Below are positions 53,266 through 61,699 of a stretch of 64,000 bases of DNA, one piece after another. The DNA comes from Plesiocystis pacifica SIR-1. Its GTDB lineage: Bacteria; Myxococcota_A; Polyangia; Nannocystales; Nannocystaceae. The stretch lies in the NCBI RefSeq assembly GCF_000170895.1, contig NZ_ABCS01000011.1, positions 1-64,000 of the forward strand, given 5' to 3'. Position 1 is the stretch's first letter. Each line of letters begins with the position of its first letter. Below the pieces are notes generated by a model. That model made no database searches, was not told the origin of the DNA, and worked only from the letters and a program-made list of their open reading frames with translations. Position numbers and translations under genes: made by a program.

Positions 53266-55644
53266 ATGCGCCGTATGTCCACTCACCTGCTCGCGTCGGG
53301 TTTGGTCGCCAGCGCCGTGCTGGCGCTCCCTGGTCTGGCCCACGCGGCCCCGCCCTCTCTGCCCGAGGGCGCCGAGGCTGACGAAGCCGCGCCGGCGGAC
53401 GACTCGATGACGACCGCCGACGGTCAGCCCATGCCCACGGATACGCAGCCGGCGGGTCCGGGCGAAGATGTGGTCGCCGACGACGGAGCGGAGGCTGGCT
53501 TCGAGGGGGACGCGAGCGCCGAGGGCGAGTTCGAGTCCGACTTCGACACCGACTTTGGTGACGACTCCTCCGGCGAGTTCGAGTCCGACTTTGGCAGCGA
53601 CAGCGCCGGCGAGGGCGACTTCGACTCGAGCTTCGACGACGGCAGCAGCGGCGACGTGTCCATGGGCACCGTCGGGCTCGACACCGGCAACGACGGCCCG
53701 GGCATGGTCGCCGGTCGGCGCGAGCCCATGGCCAACTCCCTGCGCGGCGGCGTCGGCCTGCACCACACCTCCCTCGCGGAGGTCGGCGGCAAGTACACCT
53801 TCCGCTTCCGGCTGCACACCGACTTCTTCGTCAAGAACGACTTCTTTTGCTGTGAGGGCGGCGGCGAGGGTGACCGCCACGCTCGCATGCGCGGCGCCGT
53901 CAACCTGGGCTTCACCTTCACCGAGTGGACCGAGGTCTACTTCGCCGTCAACTCGTCCTCGAACCGCAACACCCGGGACCAGGGCGCGCGCCAGGATCCG
54001 CCGACGGTGTTCGCCCTGGGCGACATGCAGTTCGGCGTCAAGGGTGCCTACGGCTTCAAGGACGGCGGCATCCGCCTCGGCGGCCAGCTCGGCCTCGGGC
54101 TCATCGCGGGCAGCGAGCGCCTGCGCACCGACCAGGTCAACTTCGACATCGCGGCCATCCTCGGCGTCGACCTGCGCTACCTGACCGACAAGGAAATCCC
54201 GGTCCGCTTCACCGGCAACATCGGCTGGACCCTCGACAACTCGATCAAGCTGACCGAGTGGAGCGCCATCGACGACCAGCTGTCCCGCGAGGTGCTGCGC
54301 TTTAGCTCGGGCGCCAACCACAGCCGCGTGAACACCCGCCTGGCCGTGGACTTCCCCCTGCGCCTGGGCAAGGACAAGCAGTTCGGCATCGATCCCTTCC
54401 TCGAGTACGCGTGGGACATCGCGACTTATCAAGAGGATGATTTCCTCGACCTGACCGAGGACTTCGGCGCCTCGCCGCTGCAGCGCTCCCAGGCCTGGCT
54501 GACCCTCGGCCTGCGCGCCAACGTCTACGACGGCCTGTTCGTCGACGCGGGCGTCGACGTCGGCACGACCTCGCCGAGCTACGAGTTTGGCCCGCCGGTC
54601 GCCCCCTACCAGGTCACCCTCGGCCTCGGCTGGAGCTTCGATCCCAAGCCCCGCGTCAAGGAGGTGCCGGTGCCCATCGACGACGGCTCGTCCGCCGAGC
54701 CCGTGCTCGAGGGGCGCCTGCTCGGTCGCGTGACCGACACCGAGGGCAACCCCATCGAAGACGCCAAGGTCAGCTTCCCGGGCCTCGCCAGCAACGTGAT
54801 CCTGACCGACGCCAACGGCATGTTCACCAGCTTCCGCTTCCCCGAGGGGCCGGTGAGCATCAGCGTCGAGCTGCCCGACGGCAGCTTCGTCGAGCAGACC
54901 GCCGAGGTCCGCAACGGCGAGGACGCCTCCGTCGACGTCATCGCCGAGGTCGTGGCCGCCGAGGACCCGGTGTTCGACGGCACCTTCCTCAACGCCGACG
55001 GCGAGGGCGTGCAGGTCAGCGTCGCCCTCGACGGCATGGGCATCCAAGAGAGCTTCGACTCTGACGAGAACGGGCGCATCGCCATCGCCCTGCCCATGGG
55101 CGAGTACAAGGCGACGCTCACCGCCGAGGGCCTGCCGCCCAAGGACATCACCTTCAGCGTCACCGAAGAGGGCGCGATCGTGACCGAGACCCTCGGGGCC
55201 GAGTCCGCCGAGGGCGGCGACGCGGCGGCCGGCGGTGGCGCGGCCGATCCTGGCATGGAGACCCCGCTGATCAGCGGCAACAAGTACCGCGTGCGCGTCA
55301 AGAAGAAGCCGCGCTACTCCGGCGGCGAGCTCAACGAGGACAAGAGCGCCGAGGGCCTCGACCAGCTCGCCGCCTTCCTGCTCGCGCACCCCGAGTACGG
55401 CAAGGTTCAGGTCCGCGTGCACACCGACGACCGCGGCAACCCCAAAAAGCGCAGCCAGGACCGGGCCGACGCCGTCGTCAGCTACCTGGTCAAGAAGGGC
55501 GTGCCCGCCGGGCGCCTCGAGGCCAAGGGCTGGGGCGCCAAGGACCCGGTCGCGGTCAACATCACCTCCGACGGCCGACGCAAGAACAACCGCACCGAGT
55601 TCCGCGTCCGCGAGTACGACGAGAGCAAGGCGCCGGCGAACTGA
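53266..55644 (+). CDS. OmpA-family outer-membrane protein with acidic N-terminal repeats and carboxypeptidase-regulatory-like domains
   Basis: The 792-residue protein has a signal peptide (LLASGLVASAVLALPGLAHAAP). A long acidic low-complexity region follows (about 30-135) with repeated FESDF/FDSSF units, then a barrel-like region (about 150-480) with many amphipathic strands ending LGLGWSFDPKP. Two PEGA/carboxypeptidase-regulatory-like beta-sandwiches come next (EGRLLGRVTDTEGNPIEDAKVSFPG, FDGTFLNADGEGVQVSVALDG). The C-terminal OmpA/MotB peptidoglycan-binding domain has LAAFLLAHPEYGKVQVRVHTDD, KKRSQDRADAVVSYLVKKGVPAGRLEAKGWG and NNRTEFRV, with the conserved Asp and Arg that bind diaminopimelate. 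It links outer membrane to cell wall. A strong bidirectional terminator follows. Confidence 0.88.
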   Translation: MRRMSTHLLASGLVASAVLALPGLAHAAPPSLPEGAEADEAAPADDSMTTADGQPMPTDTQPAGPGEDVVADDGAEAGFEGDASAEGEFESDFDTDFGDDSSGEFESDFGSDSAGEGDFDSSFDDGSSGDVSMGTVGLDTGNDGPGMVAGRREPMANSLRGGVGLHHTSLAEVGGKYTFRFRLHTDFFVKNDFFCCEGGGEGDRHARMRGAVNLGFTFTEWTEVYFAVNSSSNRNTRDQGARQDPPTVFALGDMQFGVKGAYGFKDGGIRLGGQLGLGLIAGSERLRTDQVNFDIAAILGVDLRYLTDKEIPVRFTGNIGWTLDNSIKLTEWSAIDDQLSREVLRFSSGANHSRVNTRLAVDFPLRLGKDKQFGIDPFLEYAWDIATYQEDDFLDLTEDFGASPLQRSQAWLTLGLRANVYDGLFVDAGVDVGTTSPSYEFGPPVAPYQVTLGLGWSFDPKPRVKEVPVPIDDGSSAEPVLEGRLLGRVTDTEGNPIEDAKVSFPGLASNVILTDANGMFTSFRFPEGPVSISVELPDGSFVEQTAEVRNGEDASVDVIAEVVAAEDPVFDGTFLNADGEGVQVSVALDGMGIQESFDSDENGRIAIALPMGEYKATLTAEGLPPKDITFSVTEEGAIVTETLGAESAEGGDAAAGGGAADPGMETPLISGNKYRVRVKKKPRYSGGELNEDKSAEGLDQLAAFLLAHPEYGKVQVRVHTDDRGNPKKRSQDRADAVVSYLVKKGVPAGRLEAKGWGAKDPVAVNITSDGRRKNNRTEFRVREYDESKAPAN

Positions 55645-55656
55645 GCCAGGCGATCA

Positions 55657-55698
55657 CCCACGAAAAAGCCCACCTTCACCGGTGGGCTTTTTCGTGGG
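55657..55698. terminator. Bidirectional rho-independent terminator
   Basis: An 18-bp perfect stem (CCCACGAAAAAGCCCACC against its complement) with a 6-base loop. The stem itself holds an A run and a T run, so it serves both the OmpA-like gene and the convergent M23 gene that ends 12 bp further on. Confidence 0.93.
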
Positions 55699-55709
55699 CA
55701 CCTCTCCCG

Positions 55710-57062
55710 TCACAGCCCTTCGTCGACGTTGAACTCCGTCGCCGCGTAGTGGTCGCTCCACGGCGTCCACGCGCTTTGCAAGCTCGCGCTGGGCACCTGC
55801 AGGGCCGGCTTGTCCGAGCTCAGGCAGCTCATCATCAAGAAGGGATCGACGCGCCGGCCCTTCATGCTCGGGCCGGTGGTCGACTCGAACTCGAGGACGT
55901 CGAGGCAGTGCTCCTGGAAGCTCAGCGCGAAGCTGTCGCCGGCGTCGTTGGGGCTGTGGTTGGACGAGGCGTGGGACTCGGACTGCGCCGCGCCGAGGCT
56001 CCCGTGGATGGCCAGCTCGAAGTGCACGTGGGGGTTGATGGTCGCGGACCCGGCGTTGCCGGTCTTGCCGACCGTGCCGATGCTCTGCCCGGGCTGGACC
56101 TCCTGCCCCGACTGCACCGCGAGGGTGTCGAGGTGCGCGAACAAGATCGAGGTCCACAGCTCCTGCTCGGGGGCGAGGGTCTCGGGCACGGGGCAGCTGA
56201 GCTGGACGTAGTTGCCGTAGCCGCCGTCGTAGCCCGTGAACACCGGCCCGGCACAGGGCGCGAGCAAGGGCGTGCCGACCGGCGCGAGCACGTCGATGCC
56301 CGAGTGGCCGCCGGGGTTGTTCAGGCGCGGCGCCGAGAAGGCCCCTCCCCCGCCGGAGTCGTCGCGCAGTCCGTAGTCCTCGGGCAGGATCCACACCCAG
56401 TCGGCGCCCAGCGTCGAGGGCAGCAGGTTCTCGGCGAAGTCCCGGGCCCAGCGCATGGACTCGCAGGTGAGCTCGCCGCCTCCGCCGGCCTTGCAGTCGG
56501 CGACCATGGCCGGGAGGAAGGGCCCCCAGGCGTGCTCGTCGTCGACGCAGATCAGCCCGTCCTCGTGTGCCGTGGTCCCCGGCCAGCACGGCAGCTCGCT
56601 GGCCGCTCCGCGTAGACCCCGGGCCTGGTCGGCGGGCCAGCTCCCGGCCTCGCAGTCGACCCCGCCGCAGGCTTCGCAGGCCTCGACCATCGCCGGCGGG
56701 AAGGGGCCGAGGGCCAGCCCTTCGGCCTCGTCGACGCACAGCCGGTAGCTCGCGTCGAAGGCGAAGCCGGGCTTGCAGAACACCTCGGGGTCGTCGACGA
56801 GCTCGGGCGCGACCGGGGGCGGCGGGCAGCTCGAGCCCGTCTCGGACTCGGTCTCGCCGCTCTCCCCGCTCGTCTCCGTGCCCGAGTCCTCCCCGCTGCT
56901 GTCCGTGTCGGCCTCGCCCTCGCTGCCTTCGCCCAAGGTCTCGCCGGCCTCGTCCTCGCCCTCGGGGCGGGTGCCAGGCTCGTCGAGACAGCCCGGCATG
57001 GAAATCAGGCTGATGGCAGTAAAAAGAGTCGGGTAGAGAGGCTGAATTCGGATCCGAGGCAT
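55710..57062 (-). CDS. M23 metallopeptidase lipoprotein with duplicated Cys-rich modules
   Basis: The 450-residue protein has a signal ending SMPGC (Cys25) and an acidic Ser/Glu/Gly linker. Two homologous Cys-rich units follow: about 95-150 (FCKPGFAFDASYRLCVDE...GPFPPAMVEACEACGGVDC) and about 158-212 (PCWPGTTAHEDGLICVDD...GPFLPAMVADCKAGGGGELTC). The C-terminal peptidase M23/LytM domain has GGHSGIDVLAPVGTP (zinc His253 and Asp257), ILFAHLDTLAVQSGQEV (His310) and NPHVHFEL (His345/347). The metal site is complete, so it should cleave peptidoglycan cross-links, for growth or attack on prey cells. GGAG lies eight bases before the ATG. Confidence 0.88.
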   Translation of the reverse strand: MPRIRIQPLYPTLFTAISLISMPGCLDEPGTRPEGEDEAGETLGEGSEGEADTDSSGEDSGTETSGESGETESETGSSCPPPPVAPELVDDPEVFCKPGFAFDASYRLCVDEAEGLALGPFPPAMVEACEACGGVDCEAGSWPADQARGLRGAASELPCWPGTTAHEDGLICVDDEHAWGPFLPAMVADCKAGGGGELTCESMRWARDFAENLLPSTLGADWVWILPEDYGLRDDSGGGGAFSAPRLNNPGGHSGIDVLAPVGTPLLAPCAGPVFTGYDGGYGNYVQLSCPVPETLAPEQELWTSILFAHLDTLAVQSGQEVQPGQSIGTVGKTGNAGSATINPHVHFELAIHGSLGAAQSESHASSNHSPNDAGDSFALSFQEHCLDVLEFESTTGPSMKGRRVDPFLMMSCLSSDKPALQVPSASLQSAWTPWSDHYAATEFNVDEGL

Positions 57063-57237
57063 GATGTGGGCTCCAAACGCTGTACGGAGAGCTTTTTCGC
57101 TCTTCCTTCCGACATCATCCTACACCGGAACACATCCTCGTTTTCCACGCGAGATTGGGCGACGAGACACACGTCCAGGCGTTGGGCGAGCTCACTCGTC
57201 CAACAGCTGGGGTGCTCCCCCTCGAACCCAGGTCGCG

Positions 57238-57996
57238 TCAGGCGTAGGTATCGGCGAGCTCGCCGATCGCCGCCATCAGCCGCGGCGAGACCTCTTGGCC
57301 CTCGCGGCTGAGCTGGCGGAGCAGGCGCTCGTACTCGCCCAGCCCGCTACCCGGGATCCGCGGGATGCGGTCCAGGGCTCCGCGGAGCTGCTCGAGCACC
57401 TCGTCCTGCATGATCCAGCGGTTGGCCACGTGGATCTTGAACAGGCGGTCGACCCACTCGCCCTTGGCGCTCTTCTCGGCCAGGGTCGTGAGGCAGCGGA
57501 TGCCCGAGACGGCCGTGGGGTTGTCGACGGCCATGCTGCCCCGGGTGCCCGCGAGCTGGTTGGTCAGGGCCAGGGCGTAGCGCTCGGCCTCCTTGACCTT
57601 GCCCATGGACAGGCTCTTTTCGATGAGCTGACCGATGAGCGAGGGGAACTGGCTCTGCTCGCTCGGACCGATGGTCCGGCGCAGCTGGTCGACGGTGTCC
57701 TCGGTGAGGCTCTTCTCGACGTTCAGGCGCATGCGCTCCTTGCCCATGCGGATCGCATCCCCGTCGGAGAGATCGACCGAGCCGCGGACCTGGCGATCGT
57801 TGACGAAGGTGCCGTTGCGGCTGTCGAGGTCCTCGAGCACCACGCCCTCGCTGGTGACGTGAAAGCGAGCGTGCTGCCGGCTGATCTGGTCGTCGTTGAG
57901 GGTGAGCCAGCAGTCAGCGCCGCGGCCCACGTCGTGGCTTCCGGGGGACAGCTTGAGGGTCCGCCCCCCAAGCTCCAGGCGATACGACGGACTCAC
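57238..57996 (-). CDS. FHA-domain protein
   Basis: The 252-residue protein begins SPSYRLELGGRTLKLSPGSHDVGRGADCWLTLNDDQISRQHARFHV and continues LEDLDSRNGTFVNDRQVRGSVDLSDGDAIRMG, a complete FHA fold (VGR, S-x-x-H, N-G phosphothreonine-binding motifs) in residues about 1-100. The rest is helical (VDQLRRTIGPSEQSQFPSLIGQLIEKSLSMG, VKEAERYALALTNQLAG, LFKIHVANRWIMQDEVLEQL), with no enzyme motif. It probably reads threonine phosphorylation by a Ser/Thr kinase, common in myxobacteria. The GTG at 57996 is chosen because TATAGT (58004-58009) lies seven bases upstream; a GTG at 58005 is the alternative. Confidence 0.83.
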   Translation of the reverse strand: MSPSYRLELGGRTLKLSPGSHDVGRGADCWLTLNDDQISRQHARFHVTSEGVVLEDLDSRNGTFVNDRQVRGSVDLSDGDAIRMGKERMRLNVEKSLTEDTVDQLRRTIGPSEQSQFPSLIGQLIEKSLSMGKVKEAERYALALTNQLAGTRGSMAVDNPTAVSGIRCLTTLAEKSAKGEWVDRLFKIHVANRWIMQDEVLEQLRGALDRIPRIPGSGLGEYERLLRQLSREGQEVSPRLMAAIGELADTYA

Positions 57997-58243
57997 CGAC
58001 GCCACTATAACCGACCTCTCCAGAACCCGTGAGCGAATCCATGCCCGCTGCCTCGGGGATCCTCGCCTCGAAGGTAGAGCGCGCCGCGACGGAACGAGCG
58101 CGTCACTCACCCGCCAGATGACGCCCCCGCGAGCGCGGGCGACCACACGCCCTCCGAGGTACGAACACCATTGCCCACCACGCAAAGCGGAGGAGCGGAC
58201 AGCGACGAAGCGTCCCCGGTGCAAGCCCCCTGCGGGGGCATCA

Positions 58244-61200
58244 TCACCGCACGCCGTCGAAGCTGATGTCGGGCTCGACGGTTTCGCCCAGCTCGACGCG
58301 GATGACCTGGCCGCGGACGTTCAGGGAGCCGCCCTGCCCGCTGCCGTCGACGATGTAGGCGCTGTTGAGCCCAGGGATCGGGACGATGCGCACCGGCAAG
58401 ATGAGCGGCGCGCCGGCGAGGCCGGGGTTGTCCTCGAAGGGCACGAAGCCCGAGCTGATGCGGAAGGCCTCGCCGTAGCCGCGCGGGATGCGAGCGCGCA
58501 CGAAGCCCGCCGCCGAGGCGGGCCAGTTGACCACCTCTTCCTCCTCGGGGATCGGCTCGAGCAGGCCCTGGATGCTGGTCAGATCGAGGATCAGCGAGAG
58601 CACCGGGTTCGAGAAGCGCAGCGCGCTGACCGACTCACCGAGGTAGGCGTGGTTGTGGTAGAGCGGCGCCTCGTCGCTGCGCGGCACCTCGATGCGGCAG
58701 GGGTTGGGGTCCGTGGGCAGGATGGTATTGCCCTCGGGGCACAGCGGGATCGCCGACCAGTCCGGGTCGCTCGGATCGTCGGTGGCCGGGAGCGGGATGC
58801 GGTTGGTCAGCAGCTGCGAGATCTCGGGGTCCTGCGTGGGCACGCACTCGAGGTCCGCGGTGACGTCCACGCGGTCACCGGCGAAGCTGACCGGCCCGGC
58901 CAAACGAAAGGCGTTGCGCATGTCGATGCGGTAGCGGACGAACTCGCCGAAGCAGGCCGGGCCAGGCAGGCGGCGCAGCAGGCACTCGTCCCCGTCCTCG
59001 CACAATCGCCGGCAATTGCCCTCGACGCACATCCAGCGGTCGTCGCGCTCGTCGTCGCTGATGACCCCGTTGTCGTCGAGGTCGTCGCTGAGCAGCTCGA
59101 CGCACTCGCTGTCCAGGGTGCAGCCGTCGGCGGGCTGCTCGTCCGAGCACAGGAAGGAGCCCGAGACCTCGACGGCGTTGCCCTCGGCGTCCGTGGTCCA
59201 GTGCGACATCGGCGGGATGTCCATGCCCTGCAGCCACAGCTCGTCTTGGTAGGCGTGGGTGATGGTGAACTCGCGGTGCGCCTCTCCGCAGGGGTCGGAG
59301 ATGAAGTTGGCGCAGATCTGGCGCAGCTCGGCGGCCCCGTAGGGCGCGAGGCCCTCGGCGACGGCGGCGTCGTCGAACACCACGCCGGGCACGCAGATGC
59401 CCGTGCTGTCCCCGCCCGCGGAGGTCTCGCGCAGGCACCGGCGGCCCTCGCCGCAGTTGCTGTCCTCGGTGCAGCCGACGATGACGAGCTTGTCGCCGGG
59501 CAGCACCCCCGCCTCGCAAAAGCTCGCCGACTCGTCGACCAGCCGGGAGTCGCCGGCCTCCGTGACCAGGCAGCTCGCGTCGTTCCAGCCGGGCTGCTCG
59601 CAGGCGAAGCGCCCGGTGGTCCGGTCGCCGACGAGGTTGCCCTCCCACTGCAGCTCCCACTGCGAGGGGAACCAGCTGCGGTAGTCCCGGGCGACGACCT
59701 TGGCGACGTGCTCGTCGTAGAGCGGGACCGTCGCGTTGGAGTCGAGGTTGAACTTGTAGATGGGGTTGTCGAGGCCGTCGAGGTCGCGCAGCAGGCCGAG
59801 GGCCTCGGTGAACCACTCCTTGTCCTCGTCGCCCTCGTCGAGATCGGGGTCGAAGAAGTAGGGCCCGTCGATGCGGCGCAGGGCCGGGCTGAGGAAGGCC
59901 GTGGGCCCCGAGTCGGTGGGCACGAGGCGGCTGGGCTCGGCGTCTTCCATCAGCGGCAGGCCTGCCGCGCTCTGGGCGTTGGGGTCGTTCCACAGCGTGT
60001 GCGGGCGCAGGGTGACGTCGAGGATGTCGTCGAGCACGTCCTCGGCGTCGGAGGGCACGCCGTCGCGGCCGCTGGCCGGCGTCCAGGCCTCGGTCACCAG
60101 CGGGTGGTCCATGGCCACGTAGATGACGTCCGCCCGGGTCGTCACGCCCACGGCGACGACGTTCTCGACGGCGAAGGGCGAGCGGTAGGAGACGTCGCCC
60201 GTCATCTCCTCCTCGCCGATCTCGATCTTGTTGAACATCCAGTCGGTGACCTCGCCCTCGGCGGGGCGGATCCCGGGCCCGCGGGCGAGGCCGCGGCGGT
60301 CGGCCGGGGGCGCGTCGCTGGGCACCTCGGTGATCGGCACGCAGCCCAGGGGCGAGTCGGTCAGCGAGACGTCGGGGTAGACGCTCGGATCGATCTGCGT
60401 GTCGCACTCGAAGCCGATGGTGTCGTCCTGGCCGGGGTACTCGCGGCCGACCACCCGGGTCGAGCCGTCGCCGGCGATGACGTAGATGAAGCGGCTGGTC
60501 TCGTTGAGGTCGATGGACAGGTCGACGGTCGGGCTGACGCGGATGCGCTTGATGCCGCTGGCGTCGGCGAGCTCGAGGGTGTTGGTGCCCGTCCACGCGC
60601 CCTGCTCGTCCATGCGGATCTCGACCAGCACGTCCGATCCGAGGCCGCCCACGAACAAGCTCCCGAGGCGATCGCTGTTGTCCTCGTTGTCCTCGTCGAG
60701 GTCCTCGTAGAGGAACTCGAGGGCCTGGGGGAAGGGCCCGTCGGGGTCGATGCCCTGGGTCGTGGGGATCTCGCCGAGCTCGGTGAACTGGGCCGGGCAC
60801 TCGACCGGGCACTCGGGCGACACGCCGGTGTCGACGATGTCGAAGCCCCCCACCCCGTCGCTGACGAACTGGCGGCTCTGGAGGATGTAGCCGGTCTGCA
60901 CGTCGAGCTCGGCGACGAGGTTGCAGCTGGGGAAGCTGACGTAGACGCTGCCGGGCTCGAGGGGGCTGCACAGCTCGCCCTCGGTGACCGTTCCGGGCGG
61001 GGCCGGCGGGGCCGTGCTCGCGCCCTCGGGGACGAACACGAGCTCGGACGGCCGCGCGCCCAGGGGCACCCACGCGCCGCTTTGGCTGCCGCCCTCGCCC
61101 CCGCCGTCCTCGATGAGGAAGCGCTGGGGGATCACGGTGCTGACCAGGGAGCTGGGCTCGTCGACGAGGGGCGAGAGCTTCTCGCCGTTGTCCTGCTCGA

Positions 61201-61699
61201 GCACGTAGTGGCTCAGGCCCTGGGCGTCGAGCAGGGTCATGTCGCAGCTGCCGACGTTGGCCGACATCACGCGGCAGCTGTCGGCGCTCGCGCTCAGCTT
61301 GGTCGGGAGCACGCCCGTGGGGATGAAGTTGTAGCCGGGGACCTCGGGGTTGAGGTCGACCAGGCCGCCCTCGCAGCGGGCGAACACGGCGATCTCGTTG
61401 CGCTCGGAGTTGGCGACGAAGCCGATGGAGTGGTTGCCGCTCGACCCGCAGGAGCCGGACTCGGCGCTGCACGCCGAGGGCGCGAGCATCTCGGCGGTGC
61501 AGTCCTCGCCGCAGGTGTCGGGCAAGTTGGCGCAGACCAGGGCCACGTCCGTGGGCCGATCGAGCACGCGGTTGGGGATGTCCTGCTGGTTGTCGTCCTG
61601 GCAGCCCGCGCCGAACAGCCCGAAGACCCCTACGACCATGGCGAGGGGGGCGAGGGACAGGGCCCTCCGGGGGGACGCGTTCGTCGGCGAGGTGCTCAT
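58244..61699 (-). CDS. Large Cys-rich surface lipoprotein
   Basis: The 1,151-residue lipoprotein has the signal LAMVVGVFGLFGAGC (Cys33). The rest is predicted extracytoplasmic, with dozens of cysteines in short-spaced pairs and propeller-like units (HSIGFVANSERNEIAVFARCEGG, GSVYVSFPSCNLVAELDVQTGYIL, GSLFVGGLGSDVLVEIRMDEQGAW, RADVIYVAMDHPLVTEAW). An EF-hand-like loop (DLDDNGVISDDE) and a Cys-rich segment CTEDSNCGEGRRCLRE are present. No catalytic motif is recognised. The ATG overlaps the stop of the upstream lipoprotein by four bases (ATGA), so the two form one unit and probably a joint surface complex. Confidence 0.75.
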   Translation of the reverse strand: MSTSPTNASPRRALSLAPLAMVVGVFGLFGAGCQDDNQQDIPNRVLDRPTDVALVCANLPDTCGEDCTAEMLAPSACSAESGSCGSSGNHSIGFVANSERNEIAVFARCEGGLVDLNPEVPGYNFIPTGVLPTKLSASADSCRVMSANVGSCDMTLLDAQGLSHYVLEQDNGEKLSPLVDEPSSLVSTVIPQRFLIEDGGGEGGSQSGAWVPLGARPSELVFVPEGASTAPPAPPGTVTEGELCSPLEPGSVYVSFPSCNLVAELDVQTGYILQSRQFVSDGVGGFDIVDTGVSPECPVECPAQFTELGEIPTTQGIDPDGPFPQALEFLYEDLDEDNEDNSDRLGSLFVGGLGSDVLVEIRMDEQGAWTGTNTLELADASGIKRIRVSPTVDLSIDLNETSRFIYVIAGDGSTRVVGREYPGQDDTIGFECDTQIDPSVYPDVSLTDSPLGCVPITEVPSDAPPADRRGLARGPGIRPAEGEVTDWMFNKIEIGEEEMTGDVSYRSPFAVENVVAVGVTTRADVIYVAMDHPLVTEAWTPASGRDGVPSDAEDVLDDILDVTLRPHTLWNDPNAQSAAGLPLMEDAEPSRLVPTDSGPTAFLSPALRRIDGPYFFDPDLDEGDEDKEWFTEALGLLRDLDGLDNPIYKFNLDSNATVPLYDEHVAKVVARDYRSWFPSQWELQWEGNLVGDRTTGRFACEQPGWNDASCLVTEAGDSRLVDESASFCEAGVLPGDKLVIVGCTEDSNCGEGRRCLRETSAGGDSTGICVPGVVFDDAAVAEGLAPYGAAELRQICANFISDPCGEAHREFTITHAYQDELWLQGMDIPPMSHWTTDAEGNAVEVSGSFLCSDEQPADGCTLDSECVELLSDDLDDNGVISDDERDDRWMCVEGNCRRLCEDGDECLLRRLPGPACFGEFVRYRIDMRNAFRLAGPVSFAGDRVDVTADLECVPTQDPEISQLLTNRIPLPATDDPSDPDWSAIPLCPEGNTILPTDPNPCRIEVPRSDEAPLYHNHAYLGESVSALRFSNPVLSLILDLTSIQGLLEPIPEEEEVVNWPASAAGFVRARIPRGYGEAFRISSGFVPFEDNPGLAGAPLILPVRIVPIPGLNSAYIVDGSGQGGSLNVRGQVIRVELGETVEPDISFDGVR

